A stretch of 64,000 nt of DNA from DATLZU01 sp051293835 (GTDB taxonomy: Bacteria; Nitrospirota; Nitrospiria; Nitrospirales; Nitrospiraceae), in NCBI GenBank assembly GCA_051293835.1, contig JBPKMA010000003.1:124001-188000 (forward strand), given 5' to 3'. Numbering within the stretch: the first letter of the stretch is position 1; every line of letters starts with the position of its first letter. The notes under the pieces were generated by a model, which was not told the DNA's origin, searched no databases, and was given only the letters and a program-made list of their open reading frames with translations. Of the stretch, positions 17,011 to 26,822 are shown in pieces. Made by a program: the position numbers and the translations under genes.

Positions 17011-18180
17011 ATGCGTGCGGCGTTTCATAACCTTGCTCTTTTCTTGGCCGCCCTGCTGCTTGGTGTAGTTGTCGCAGAGGCTGTCCTTCGCGTCATCGAC
17101 TTCTCGTATCCCAATTATTATCGCTACGACTTCGAAACCGGAGCGGCCCTGCGCCCGGGAGCCGAAGGGTGGTGGCGTGAGGAGGGCGAATCTTATGTGC
17201 GTATCAATGCGCAGGGCATGCGCGATGATCGGAACATCAGCCCGAGCAAGCCGGACAATGTTTTTCGTGTCGCGGTCCTTGGCGACTCCTATGCAGAAGC
17301 CTTGCAGGTTGATGTGGAAAAAACGTTCTGGCGGCTGCTGGAGAAGAAGTTGAATGCCTGCGGCTTCTCGCCCGGCAAGCGCGTTGAGGTGCTTAATTTT
17401 GGTGTATCCGGGTATTCCACGGCTCAGGAACTGATCGCCCTTCGGCATCGGGTAAAGCCTTTCCGGCCGGATTTCGTCATTCTGGCTTTTTTGTCAGGGA
17501 ACGACGTACGAGATAACAGCAAGGACATCGCCGGCGCGTATCCACGCCCGTATTTCCATTTGCAGAATGGGCAGTTGCTTGAGGATGCATCATTTCGCGA
17601 GCACTGGATCTTCAAGCTCAAGTCAAGCCGTCCGTGGGGGTGGTTTCAGGCTGCGAGTGACCATTTCCGTTTCATCCAGCTACTCAACAAGGCCAAGAAT
17701 ATCCTGGGGCAACCCCTGTCAGCGCCTCGGCAAACCCTGCGGGCGGGCGAGGAGATCGGTCTGGACGATCACATCTACTTGTCCAGTCCTCCGCCCGAGT
17801 GGGAGGCGGCCTGGCAGCTCACGGAAGCCCTGGTGGTGGAAACTGCGCGGGAAGCCCAAAGGCAAGGGGCGAGGTTTCTGCTTGTCACCCTCAGCAATCC
17901 CGGTCAGGTTACACCGGAGCCGGAGGACATGCGCAAGCATGCTGCGGCGCTCGGGGAAAAAGACCTGTTTTACCCGGAGCGGCGCATGCGGGCTCTCGCC
18001 GAACGCAACCGCCTGGATGCGGTGTTCCTCGCGGAGCCGTTCGCCCGCCATGCCAGCGAGATGCAGGTCTATTTGCATGGCTTTTCCAACACGCAGCTCG
18101 GCGGTGGGCACTGGAACGAAAGGGGACATGCCCTGGCGGCAGAACTGATCGCGCGGCACATGTGCCCTACGAGGCGCTGA
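17011..18180 (+). CDS. Membrane-anchored SGNH hydrolase-domain protein
   Basis: The 389-residue protein has an N-terminal signal anchor (ALFLAALLLGVVVAEAVL). The SGNH domain has GDSY near residue 92, GND near 164 and GGHWNERGH near 364. I chose the ATG at 17011 because it gives a clean signal anchor and sits just after the preceding stop. The stop overlaps the flippase start (TGATG). It is probably a periplasmic acyltransferase or deacylase acting on the glycan. Confidence 0.82.
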   Translation: MRAAFHNLALFLAALLLGVVVAEAVLRVIDFSYPNYYRYDFETGAALRPGAEGWWREEGESYVRINAQGMRDDRNISPSKPDNVFRVAVLGDSYAEALQVDVEKTFWRLLEKKLNACGFSPGKRVEVLNFGVSGYSTAQELIALRHRVKPFRPDFVILAFLSGNDVRDNSKDIAGAYPRPYFHLQNGQLLEDASFREHWIFKLKSSRPWGWFQAASDHFRFIQLLNKAKNILGQPLSAPRQTLRAGEEIGLDDHIYLSSPPPEWEAAWQLTEALVVETAREAQRQGARFLLVTLSNPGQVTPEPEDMRKHAAALGEKDLFYPERRMRALAERNRLDAVFLAEPFARHASEMQVYLHGFSNTQLGGGHWNERGHALAAELIARHMCPTRR

Positions 18181-19502
18181 TGAGACGCGAAATCATTGCT
18201 GCCACGCTCTTCACCGTCCTGACACAGGGCCTGGCATTTGCAAAACTGTGGGTTGTGGCACAGATCTTCGGGGTAGGCGCTGAGTACGATGGCTATAATC
18301 TTTCGCTGGTTGTGCCCACCTGGCTGTCCGGGGTCCTTGCTGCGCTCATCCAAACAGGGTTCTTTCCGGTGAGGGCTCGCTTGTCAGCCGAGCAAGGGGA
18401 AGCGGCAGCCCAAGAGTACGATCGTGCGGTGCTAACCGTGATCCTTGTTGTAGGAGCGCTCTCTACGCTGTTGCTATGGGCTAGTCATCCGCTTTGGCTG
18501 AATTACGTGGTGTCGGGCGCATCGCCGCAGACATGGGCAGCCGTCGAAATGGTTGTGCCGTTTGCTGTTGGTCTTGTCTTGCTGAATGTGACGAGCGACA
18601 CCTTGGGTTATCTATTGGCCATTCGGCGCCGGTATTGGATCGCTGCTGCGGCCCCCGCCGCAAATGCGCTCCTGGCGACGGTGCTCTTGTTGGCCTGGCC
18701 TGAGGGCAGGCTTCTGAACCTCGCCCTAGGCACGGTGCTGGGTCTTGCAGTGCAGCTGGCCATCATTGGATTGGCCGCTGCCTACTACGGTTCTGTTTGG
18801 CCAGCTTCCTGGTCTGTGCTTGCTCACTATGGTCCGACACTAAGAAAGACGGCACTTCTCTCGACATGGATCATTCCCGGAGTCATGTTCTCTAATGCCC
18901 TGACAACCTTGCCACCAGTGTTATTGACTGATTACGGTGAGGGCGCGGTATCCGCTTTTAGCTATGCCTACCGTTTGCATAGCAGCGCGGTTCAGCTTTT
19001 GATCATAGCCATATCCCCCGTGATCTTATCCCACTTGTCTACGCTCGTGGCCCGAGGTGACATGGCGCAGCTACGGTCTTTGCTGCGCCGTGCCGCGTAT
19101 GCCGCCATTACGATCGGCGCACTCGCGCTCGGGGTCGTGTTGTTGTGGGGGGGCGATGTATTGTGCTGGCTGTTTGGTGGCCAATTCCAAGCCACTGCGG
19201 CACAGCGAATCAAGTTACATTGGGCTTGGCTGACGGCGGGCCTGTCCTTCGCCTTGCTGGGCACCGTGTATGCGAAACTGTGGCAGGCCCAACAGAGACC
19301 ACGGTTCATAAGCTTACTGGCCGGTAGCTCTCTATTGGTATTTTCGCTGGTCACGCAAGGATTAGCATCGCTTGCAGGAGAATATGCCATAGCCATAGCC
19401 CTTGGCTGCGCATCGCTGTTTGTCGTTCTTTGCGGGACGTACGATACGACTGCTTTGTTTCGTCGGGCCGCCGTGCCTACACGCACTATTTATTCAAAGT
19501 AA
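18180..19502 (+). CDS. MurJ/MviN-like oligosaccharide flippase
   Basis: The protein has about 440 residues and about 12-14 predicted hydrophobic helices throughout. Its N-terminus (REIIAATLFTVLTQGLAFAK) and overall pattern fit the MOP superfamily, nearer to MurJ/MviN than to classical Wzx. It would flip undecaprenyl-linked repeat units across the inner membrane. It is coupled to the preceding SGNH gene by a one-base overlap. No other flippase is seen in the window, so it is the candidate Wzx of this locus. Confidence 0.8.
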   Translation: MRREIIAATLFTVLTQGLAFAKLWVVAQIFGVGAEYDGYNLSLVVPTWLSGVLAALIQTGFFPVRARLSAEQGEAAAQEYDRAVLTVILVVGALSTLLLWASHPLWLNYVVSGASPQTWAAVEMVVPFAVGLVLLNVTSDTLGYLLAIRRRYWIAAAAPAANALLATVLLLAWPEGRLLNLALGTVLGLAVQLAIIGLAAAYYGSVWPASWSVLAHYGPTLRKTALLSTWIIPGVMFSNALTTLPPVLLTDYGEGAVSAFSYAYRLHSSAVQLLIIAISPVILSHLSTLVARGDMAQLRSLLRRAAYAAITIGALALGVVLLWGGDVLCWLFGGQFQATAAQRIKLHWAWLTAGLSFALLGTVYAKLWQAQQRPRFISLLAGSSLLVFSLVTQGLASLAGEYAIAIALGCASLFVVLCGTYDTTALFRRAAVPTRTIYSK

Positions 19503-19508
19503 TACATC

Positions 19509-20489
19509 ATGCCAAATTCTTCCTCATGCCCATTTTGCGGCAGCCTGAATTTGCGTTTGCTGTTTACAGTGCGCGACTATGCTTTCAGAACAACTGAGCA
19601 AACATTTCAGGTCTTTCGCTGTAAGCATTGCAAGGCAGGACATGTTTCACCGCGGCCGAACGCTGAACAGTTGGTTAGCTACTATCCACCGCAGTTTTAT
19701 TGGGCGTGGGAGGGCGAACAGCGCCCTTTGACATGGGGAAAGATTATTGCCAGACGACAAAAGCAACTTCAGAGTAAGTTCCGTTGGATCAAAGATATTT
19801 CGCCCGGACGCTTGCTCGACGTGGGCGCGCAAAAAGGAGAATTTCTTTGGTATGCCCAACAACACGGATGGCAGGTCGAAGGTGTCGAACTGGATAACGC
19901 CGTACCCAATCCCGCAAATATGCCCATTCGCTATGGGGACTTTTTACAGCAATTTTTCCCAGAAGCCACATACGACTGCATCACATTTTGGGCGGTGTTG
20001 GAACATCTTCCGGATCCAGATCCATTTCTAGCCAAAGCTGCGCGCTTGCTCAGGCCTGGTGGTCGGATGATCGCTCTCGTTACTAATTTCAATTCGATCC
20101 AAGCGCGATATTACCGGGCTGACGACTATCCTCGTCACCTGAATTTGTTTACAGCGAAAGCGATTCGCTTACTTTGCGAAAAACACGGTCTTCAAGTAAC
20201 ACGCCTACAAACGGATCAGAGCATTTTTGGAGGGGCGTTGAACGGAGGGCTGCTTTGTCTTGCCAAAAGACTGTCGGGCTACACCCTGGAGGAAGTCTTA
20301 CAAGAATGGAAGCAGCCCAATGACCCAACGCTTTATTGGGCCAAGTGGCGTGGGCGCCCCTCCAAGTTAGTCCGTATGATCAGCCGTATAGACCGCTTGT
20401 TGACCTGGCCTGTAGAGCATGTGCTCGATCGTCTCGGGTTCGGCTTTATTATGACCTTCTCCGCACTCAAGGTGGCTACACGTGACTGA
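19509..20489 (+). CDS. Class I SAM-dependent methyltransferase with zinc-binding N-terminus
   Basis: The 326-residue protein has CPFC (residues 7-10) and CKHC (about 36-39) forming a likely zinc knuckle. The SAM motif LLDVGAQKGEF lies near 101 and an FWAVLEHLPDPDPFL post-motif follows. It has the same architecture as the methyltransferase at 5219 but low sequence similarity. The gene is A/T-richer than its surroundings outside the 15.6-24 kb block. It overlaps the next methyltransferase start by 8 bases. Confidence 0.85.
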   Translation: MPNSSSCPFCGSLNLRLLFTVRDYAFRTTEQTFQVFRCKHCKAGHVSPRPNAEQLVSYYPPQFYWAWEGEQRPLTWGKIIARRQKQLQSKFRWIKDISPGRLLDVGAQKGEFLWYAQQHGWQVEGVELDNAVPNPANMPIRYGDFLQQFFPEATYDCITFWAVLEHLPDPDPFLAKAARLLRPGGRMIALVTNFNSIQARYYRADDYPRHLNLFTAKAIRLLCEKHGLQVTRLQTDQSIFGGALNGGLLCLAKRLSGYTLEEVLQEWKQPNDPTLYWAKWRGRPSKLVRMISRIDRLLTWPVEHVLDRLGFGFIMTFSALKVATRD

Positions 20490-21159
20490 CCGCTGGCTCG
20501 ATTACTTCGCAAAGCAGGGGGCGTTTCAAAATGGGTGGCTCAGGGCAGCTGTCACACATTGGGGCTTTCACGAAGTACTTTACGGCACGATTCAGCGCCA
20601 CTGTCCCCCGCCTGCGCGGGTTCTCGATGTGGGGTGCGGCCCGGGCTGGTCCGATTGTTATCTAGCGGCAGCCGGCTACACCGTGAGCGGCATCGACAAC
20701 GAGCCCCGACTCGTAGCCAATGCAAAAGAACTGGCGCAAAGGCTCAGAGTCAACGTTGAATTCGCTGTTGGGGATGCCTTTGATCTTTCGGCTTATCACA
20801 ACCGCTTTGATTTGGCTTATTCCTGCGGTGTGCTGGAACATTTCGACCGCAACGTGACGATACAGTTGTTGCAAGAGCAAGCCAAATGCGCGCCGCTTGT
20901 CCTGATCCAGGTACCCACACGTTACACGAGTTACACGGGGCCAGTCACGGATGAACGCATCTACACGATGCGGGAGCTTAAAGAAATCGTTAAAGCCGCG
21001 GGACTTTCAGTGGTGACCGCCGTTGGCTACGGAGATGTCACCGTCACATCCGTTCAGATCTGGGCTCGGCGCATGTTGCCCCGGGCGGTTTGGCGCTGGT
21101 TACAAAACCAAGGTGTGCTGGCGTACAGCATGGCCGTGCTGGGGTTGCGCAAGGGGTGA
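20482..21159 (+). CDS. Class I SAM-dependent methyltransferase
   Basis: The 225-residue protein has a SAM-binding motif VLDVGCGPGWSDCYLAAAGY near residue 47, an acidic ribose contact (GIDNEP) and a post-motif YSCGVLEHF. It starts with GTG inside the preceding gene. It is probably a sugar O- or N-methyltransferase acting on a glycan precursor. Confidence 0.83.
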   Translation: MTDRWLDYFAKQGAFQNGWLRAAVTHWGFHEVLYGTIQRHCPPPARVLDVGCGPGWSDCYLAAAGYTVSGIDNEPRLVANAKELAQRLRVNVEFAVGDAFDLSAYHNRFDLAYSCGVLEHFDRNVTIQLLQEQAKCAPLVLIQVPTRYTSYTGPVTDERIYTMRELKEIVKAAGLSVVTAVGYGDVTVTSVQIWARRMLPRAVWRWLQNQGVLAYSMAVLGLRKG

Positions 21160-21166
21160 TGAACAA

Positions 21167-21805
21167 ATGGTGAGAACGGCTCCCGTCAGATTGCAGTCCA
21201 CAGGCCGTCTCATGACCGAGATCATCTCGGCGTCGCGGGTACTTGATGTCGGATCAGGGGGACGGCGGCTCGCACAACACGTGGTCTGCGCGGATGTAGT
21301 ACGCCGATCAAATGTAGATGTTGTGGCTGATCTTTGTGGGTGCTTGCCCTTCTCAGACGAGACTTTTGAATTAGTCGTCTGCACCAGCGTGCTAGAGCAT
21401 GTCAAAGACGTGAATGCCGCGTTGTACGAGCTAGCGCGAGTGACGCGCAGAGGGGGGCGGCTTTGGCTGGAAGTGCCCTTTCTCTACCACTTTCATGTGT
21501 CTGGCAGAGGCGATACCAACGATTTCCGCCGTTGGACCTGGGAAGGGGTGAGGCGGGAATTGGCGCAGTGGGAGATCATGGAACATGGGCACAACGTGGG
21601 ACCGGCAACAGCGCTGCGCCTGATCGCTGCGGAAGTGCTGGCCATGCCCTTTTATCATGACGTGCACACCGGCGCGTATTATCTCGCGCGCTGGTTTTGG
21701 GGCTGGGCACTTTATCCATTGTCCTGGCTCGATGCATGGTGCAGCCGGAAATCAATCGCTTCGCGTGCGACCGGTGGGTTTTGGGTGCTCGCGCGCAAGC
21801 CATGA
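21167..21805 (+). CDS. Class I SAM-dependent methyltransferase (type 11)
   Basis: The 212-residue protein has a divergent SAM motif VLDVGSGGRRLAQ near residue 25, a post-motif CTSVLEHVKDV and the GGRLWLEVPF strand. The C-terminal half contains aromatic-rich segments (YYLARWFWGWALYPLSWLD) that may associate with the membrane. The start at 21167 is the first in-frame ATG after the preceding stop. Its stop overlaps the GT4 start. Confidence 0.78.
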   Translation: MVRTAPVRLQSTGRLMTEIISASRVLDVGSGGRRLAQHVVCADVVRRSNVDVVADLCGCLPFSDETFELVVCTSVLEHVKDVNAALYELARVTRRGGRLWLEVPFLYHFHVSGRGDTNDFRRWTWEGVRRELAQWEIMEHGHNVGPATALRLIAAEVLAMPFYHDVHTGAYYLARWFWGWALYPLSWLDAWCSRKSIASRATGGFWVLARKP

Positions 21806-22908
21806 ATCAATCGCGCGTTCTGCTAGCAGTCTCCTCCTTGTCTTGCGGCGGGGCTGAACGTGTGATCAGCGAGCTTGCCCATGCCTTGGCGGCTACGCAT
21901 CGCGTGGGAGTACTCACACTCGCCCCAGAGAAGTTGGATCACTACACTCTGCCTCCGGCTGTGGAGCGTATTGCGCTCAATCTGCTGTGGGAGTCCCACA
22001 ATCTGATTCACACGGTATGGAGTAATCTACGCCGCATCCAGATCATCCGCTCTGCGGTGCGCCGTTTCGCGCCGCATGTCGTGGTGAGTTTCATCGAGCA
22101 GACCAACGTGAGGCTGCTGGCGGCCCTGCTCGGCACGCGCGTGCCGGTGATCGTCTCGGAGAGAATCGACCCGCGCCAGCATGAGGTTGGGCGCTTGTGG
22201 CATCTAGCACGCCGCCTTTTGTATCCGTCGGCTGCGCGGTTAGTGGCGCAAACAGAACGCGTGGCTCAGTGGGCGGTTAAACTGGTGGACTGCGCGCATG
22301 TTCGTGTGATCCCCAATTTCGTGCGCTCCTTGCCGCCTCCCGTCACCCAGGGGCGTGCCACGGATTTGATCCTTGCGGTCGGGCGCCTGGATTTCCAAAA
22401 GGGCCACGATCTTTTAATCCAAGCATTTGCCAACGGCAAGTTCGCCGCCGAAGGGATGCGGCTAGTGATTCTAGGTGAGGGCCCGGCACGCCCGTCGCTG
22501 GAACGTCTCATTGATCAGCTCGGGCTGGCCGGCGCGGTGCAATTGCCCGGGGTGGTGCAGGATCCGGAGCGCTGGATGGCCAAGGCCACGCTGTTCGTCC
22601 TTGCATCGCGCTATGAGGGCTTCCCGAATGCCCTTTTGGAGGCAATGGCGATGGGGTGTCCTGTCATTGCGACCGATTGTGAAAGCGGGCCGCGCGAGAT
22701 CGTGCGGCCAGAGATCGATGGCCTCCTCATTTCCCCTGATAACGTTGGGGAACTCGTCCTCGCCTTGCGCCGGCTTTTGGGCGATGCGAAGTTGCGTCAT
22801 CGTCTCGGCGCAGCAGCAGTCGAAGTGAGAAGGCGTTTCGCTCGTGAGCGCATCCTGCAGCAATGGCGGATTTTGATCGACGAGGTGATCAATGAACGGC
22901 ACGGCTGA
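21802..22908 (+). CDS. Family 4 glycosyltransferase
   Basis: The 368-residue protein has a GT-B fold. The N-terminal glycine-rich SLSCGGAERV motif binds the acceptor or donor phosphate region. The C-terminal domain has LILAVGRLDFQKGHDLLI and the nucleotide-sugar binding SRYEGFPNALLEAMAMGCPV (E-x7-E). It is cytoplasmic and adds a sugar to the lipid-linked repeat unit. The ATG at 21802 overlaps the preceding TGA. Confidence 0.88.
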   Translation: MNQSRVLLAVSSLSCGGAERVISELAHALAATHRVGVLTLAPEKLDHYTLPPAVERIALNLLWESHNLIHTVWSNLRRIQIIRSAVRRFAPHVVVSFIEQTNVRLLAALLGTRVPVIVSERIDPRQHEVGRLWHLARRLLYPSAARLVAQTERVAQWAVKLVDCAHVRVIPNFVRSLPPPVTQGRATDLILAVGRLDFQKGHDLLIQAFANGKFAAEGMRLVILGEGPARPSLERLIDQLGLAGAVQLPGVVQDPERWMAKATLFVLASRYEGFPNALLEAMAMGCPVIATDCESGPREIVRPEIDGLLISPDNVGELVLALRRLLGDAKLRHRLGAAAVEVRRRFARERILQQWRILIDEVINERHG

Positions 22909-23716
22909 AGAGATTCGCAGCGGCCACCGTTTTGCATTTGGTAGCAATTGGCGAAAGTTTTTGTCCACGCTGGATGAAACCTGCATTGTCCGGGCGGAAG
23001 CGTCCCTGCGTACCATGCTGTCGAGGCAGCGCCTGGATGGCTTACGCTTTCTCGATGTCGGCTGTGGATCGGGATTGTTCAGCTTGGCTGCCCGCCGGCT
23101 TGGCGCGAAGGTGCACGCGTTCGACTACGATGTGCAATCCGTCGCTTGCGCCACTGATTTAAAACGTCGTTTCTTCCCCGATGACCCGGAATGGGTCATT
23201 GAGCATGGATCAATCCTGGACCGCAACTATCTTGCTTCGCTTGGACGCTTTGACATCGTCTATGCGTGGGGTGTGCTCCACCACACCGGAGCGATGTGGC
23301 AGTCCATGCAACATTGTGCCGACCTCGTGGCGAAAGGAGGGCTGCTTATGCTCGCTATTTACAATGACCAAGGCTATATCTCTGAGCGCTGGAAACGGAT
23401 CAAGAAAATCTACAACCAAAAACCGCTCAGCAGGCCACTTTTGATTTTTTATGCTTGGGTGCACGCCTGGGGAATGAACACCTTGCTCGACTTTTATCAT
23501 TTAAAGCCGTTTTTTTCATGGCGTCGTTATGGCCAGGAACGCGGCATGTCCCCCTGGCGAGACCTGATCGACTGGGTAGGTGGCTGGCCTTATGAGGTGG
23601 CCAAGCCTGAGGCGGTCTTCCGCTTTTATCGAGATCGGGGATTTCGCTTGCAGGAACTTGTGACGCGCCAGGGATATGGTTGTAACGAGTTCGTTTTTCT
23701 AAAGGAGGCCGGTTGA
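22892..23716 (+). CDS. Class I SAM-dependent methyltransferase
   Basis: The 274-residue protein has FLDVGCGSGLFSLAARRLGA near residue 53 (SAM binding), an acidic FDYD contact and the post-motif YAWGVLHHTGAMW. Family members with this YAWGVLHHTG signature occur in polysaccharide loci. It overlaps the GT4 genes on either side by a few bases. Confidence 0.84.
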   Translation: MNGTAEEIRSGHRFAFGSNWRKFLSTLDETCIVRAEASLRTMLSRQRLDGLRFLDVGCGSGLFSLAARRLGAKVHAFDYDVQSVACATDLKRRFFPDDPEWVIEHGSILDRNYLASLGRFDIVYAWGVLHHTGAMWQSMQHCADLVAKGGLLMLAIYNDQGYISERWKRIKKIYNQKPLSRPLLIFYAWVHAWGMNTLLDFYHLKPFFSWRRYGQERGMSPWRDLIDWVGGWPYEVAKPEAVFRFYRDRGFRLQELVTRQGYGCNEFVFLKEAG

Positions 23717-24834
23717 AAAGACTGGTGTTTTTCATCCGTTCTTTGGATGTGGGCGGCGCCGAGCGCCAGCTCGTGACTTTGGCAAGCGCAATCAAGGCGC
23801 GAGGGCACGAGGTGCGGGTCCTGACGTTTTATCCGGGCGGCGCTTTGCGCGCGCAACTCGAGGGGGCGGGGGTGCGAGTGGACGACCTGCACAAGAGAGG
23901 TCGTTGGGATGTCGTGCCCTTTCTCGTCCGGCTCGCCCGGGTGCTGTGGAATTACCGTCCCGATGTCCTGTATTCCTGGCTTCCCACCGCAAATGTGCTC
24001 GCGGCGACGGTCGGGCGCATTGTCGGAGTGCCGAGGATCGTGTGGGGTGTGCGGGCATCCGACATCGATCCCGATGCCTATGACCGGTTAATCCGATTTG
24101 AATTATGGTTGAGCAAATGGGTCAGCCGCTGGGCCCACGTGATCATCTGCAATTCTTACCGGGGGCTCGAGCATCACTCGCGACTGGGCTACCCCGCCGC
24201 AAAGATGGTGGTGATCGAAAATGGCATCGACACAACCGAATTTGTTTTCGATTCCGCGAGGAGAAGAGCCCTGCGCGCCCAATGGGGGGTGGCTGACGAT
24301 GAGTTTCTGATCGGTCTCGTGGCGCGGCTGGATCCCATGAAGGATCATGTAACATTCCTGCGGGCAGCGGCGCGCCTTGCCGCCGTCAGACCCGATGTGC
24401 GTTTCGTGTGCATCGGCGGAGGGTCGAAGCAATATCTGCAGCGGCTCAAGGGGCTCGCGGCGGAGATGGGGCTGGCGGAGCGGCTCGTGTGGGCCGGATG
24501 GCAGCAGAAGATGGCCGGAGTCTACAGTGCGCTGGACCTCTTTTCTTCTTCTTCTTCTTATGGCGAGGGTTTTTCGAATGCCATCGCCGAAGCCATGGCC
24601 TGTCAGCGTCTTTGTGTGGTCACGGATGTTGGGGATTCGGCGCGCGTTGTCGGCGAGGCCGGTTGGGTGGTTCCTGCCCGATCATTCGAGGCGTTAGCGG
24701 CTGCGTGGGCAAAAACGCTGGCGCTGCCGCTCGCAGAGCGTGACCGCATCGGACGGATAGCCCGGGATCGGGTGATTTCCCAGTTCTCCATATCCCGCAT
24801 GGTCGAGCGGACGCTGGAGGCCATGAACGTATGA
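23713..24834 (+). CDS. Family 4 glycosyltransferase
   Basis: The 373-residue GT-B protein starts with TTG, supported by a GGAGG site directly upstream. RSLDVGGAERQL is the N-terminal glycine loop. The C-terminal domain has GLVARLDPMKDHVTFL and SSSYGEGFSNAIAEAMAC. It resembles the GT4 at 27665 (same DPMKDH motif and DVGD segment), so the two are probably related by duplication. Its stop overlaps the following membrane-protein start. Confidence 0.88.
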   Translation: MKRLVFFIRSLDVGGAERQLVTLASAIKARGHEVRVLTFYPGGALRAQLEGAGVRVDDLHKRGRWDVVPFLVRLARVLWNYRPDVLYSWLPTANVLAATVGRIVGVPRIVWGVRASDIDPDAYDRLIRFELWLSKWVSRWAHVIICNSYRGLEHHSRLGYPAAKMVVIENGIDTTEFVFDSARRRALRAQWGVADDEFLIGLVARLDPMKDHVTFLRAAARLAAVRPDVRFVCIGGGSKQYLQRLKGLAAEMGLAERLVWAGWQQKMAGVYSALDLFSSSSSYGEGFSNAIAEAMACQRLCVVTDVGDSARVVGEAGWVVPARSFEALAAAWAKTLALPLAERDRIGRIARDRVISQFSISRMVERTLEAMNV

Positions 24835-26192
24835 ATGGCGCCCTTCTGCTGATGGGGGGCATGCTCGCCATTGTCACGCTGACGGCCTATTCGCTGGCGC
24901 CGCCTTTGCAGCGCAAGTCAGTCCTGACTTTGTTGGTGCTAGGACTCCTGGCAGCCTGGCTCAAAGTCCTCGTCGTACAGTCGGCGCCTCAATGGCATGA
25001 CGTCAATCCGGATTCGATCACCTATGAGCTGAATGGTCGGGCCTTTGCGGCCCACTGGCAAGGGCAACCTGTGGATGGCGACCAATACCGGTTGCATGGA
25101 TTGGCGCAGCGGCATGCAGCAGGTCTGCACGGCTCGAAGTGGCAGCCGGACGAGACGCTCTCCTATGCCTTTGTCGTCGGCTCCCATGAGTGGCTCTATG
25201 CTGCCTACGTTGGCCTGTTTTATCGGCTGGGCACGAACCAACCAGAAGTGGTCATTGCCAGTAACGTGCTGTGGGCAGCCTTTCTTCCTGTTGCGGCCTT
25301 TGGTATCGCGCTCGCTCTCAGAGCGAGTCGTGATGTGGCGCTTGCCGCGGCAACCCTCGCGCTCATTGATCCCAATGCTGGGGTGAACGCCTCCTGGTTG
25401 TTGAAGGACACGTTAGCCAGCTTTCTGACGATGGCGGCAGTTTGGGCCTTGATGATCTTGGTGGCACCGGGAGAGAGGCACAGCAGGTCCGTGCGGCTTA
25501 TTGCAGCTGCAGGCATCGGGCTATTGGGTGGTGTGCGGTTCGTTGCTTTTAGTGGCCTCTTGTTATCGGTGGTGATCGTCGCTGCCATGCTCGTCTGGCA
25601 TAAACGCGGCCGCTAGGCGTTGTCGCTCGTCTCGGTCTTCGCGCTCGCCTGGCTTGGCCAGGGAGCTCTGTATCATACGCCCGATTGGAAGCGATTTTGC
25701 GCAGAACGTCCTGCCGTGCTGGCAATGGTGCCCCTGAAAACGATAAAAGAAGGTACCGACATTTTGCGCGCTGAGAAAGGCGACGTAACGGCGGATGACA
25801 TGACGTTGAAGTGGAAAGATTCATTACGCGACAATTCCCTTTATGCAGCCATCCGGTCGGTGGCGCATACCTTGTTCGCCCCCTATCCCTGGGTTGCGAT
25901 TCATCCTGGCCTGACCGGGCGATCTGCCAGCGAGCTGTATTACCCCGGCGTCCTGCTGTGGATGTTCTGCCTTCCCGGCATAACCGCCGCGATTGCCCTT
26001 GGGGTGCGCTCGCGTGATCCTGAGTTTTGGCTCGTAGTTCTGTTCTTGCTGAGCCAACTTGCGGCCTACACCATCTGGCAAGGTGAATGGAGTACTCGCC
26101 AGAGGGTCTTTGTCTTGCCGGCCTTTTTTGCCCTCGCAGCGATAGGCTGGAACCGGCTCGCCGTTGGGTTCCGCAACCGGCCGAAAGCATGA
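24831..26192 (+). pseudogene. PMT-like polytopic membrane glycosyltransferase interrupted by one TAG
   Basis: About 450 codons share one frame across this stretch, with many hydrophobic helices. A WHDVNPDSITYELNGRAFA segment in the first periplasmic loop is typical of dolichyl-phosphate-mannose-type (GT39/ArnT-like) enzymes. A single TAG at 25614-25616 splits it after KRGR; the frame continues immediately with ALSLVSVFALAWLGQG to the TGA at 26190. The lesion is one nonsense base change. Such proteins transfer sugars from polyprenyl carriers in the periplasm. Confidence 0.72.
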
Positions 26193-26822
26193 CATCCCAT
26201 AAAAAGATAGACAGGCACGTCCGTGTGTGTTCGTGTGCTTTCATCACTACCGGGCTCGGCACCGGTGGGACTGAAAAACAACTTGCCCGGCTGCCCCTTC
26301 CCTCAGGGAGACGGGAGTATGCATGTCCGTCCTTGCCCTGCGTGGGAGCCCAATTGCGGAGGAGCTAAGTGGCGACGGGGTGCCCGTGACAACCTTAGAC
26401 GTCAAGGATTGGATTTCGATCGGCAGCGCTCTGAGTCGGATAAGCAAGGCAGTCAAGGGTTTTCAACCCGATGTCATCCAAGGTTGAATGTATCACGGTA
26501 ACCTGGCCGTGAGCATGGCGCGGCTTTTTGCACTACGCGAGTGCGGGTTTATTGGAGCAGAAGGCAATCGCTTTACGATATCTCCTGCGAAAAATCGCTC
26601 ACGCGACTGGTTATCGAAGTGGGCGCAAGGTTTTCGAAGGCCGTGAAGGGGATTATTTGCAACTCGGAGGTTGCCCGCGTGTAGCAGAGGCCATCGGCTA
26701 TGCCGCGCAGAACGGGCGGGTGATCGACAACGGCTTCGACACGGCGCGGTTTCAGCCTGATCCTGAGGCTTACCAGGCAGTACGAAAGGAACTTGGCTTG
26801 CCCCTGGGTACGCGGCTCATCA
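26189..26822 (+). pseudogene. Family 4 glycosyltransferase, N-terminal half, several lesions
   Basis: The start overlaps the preceding stop. FITTGLGTGGTEKQLARL is the GT4 glycine loop. The frame changes near 26320 to LALRGSPIAEELSGDGVPVT. A TGA at 26485 replaces an expected Trp before MYHGNLAVSMARLF. Further frame changes give RRQSLYDISCEKSLTRLVI and then IGYAAQNGRVIDNGFDTARF. The C-terminal nucleotide-sugar domain is missing, because at about 26822 the sequence switches to GDP-fucose synthase. Confidence 0.78.
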
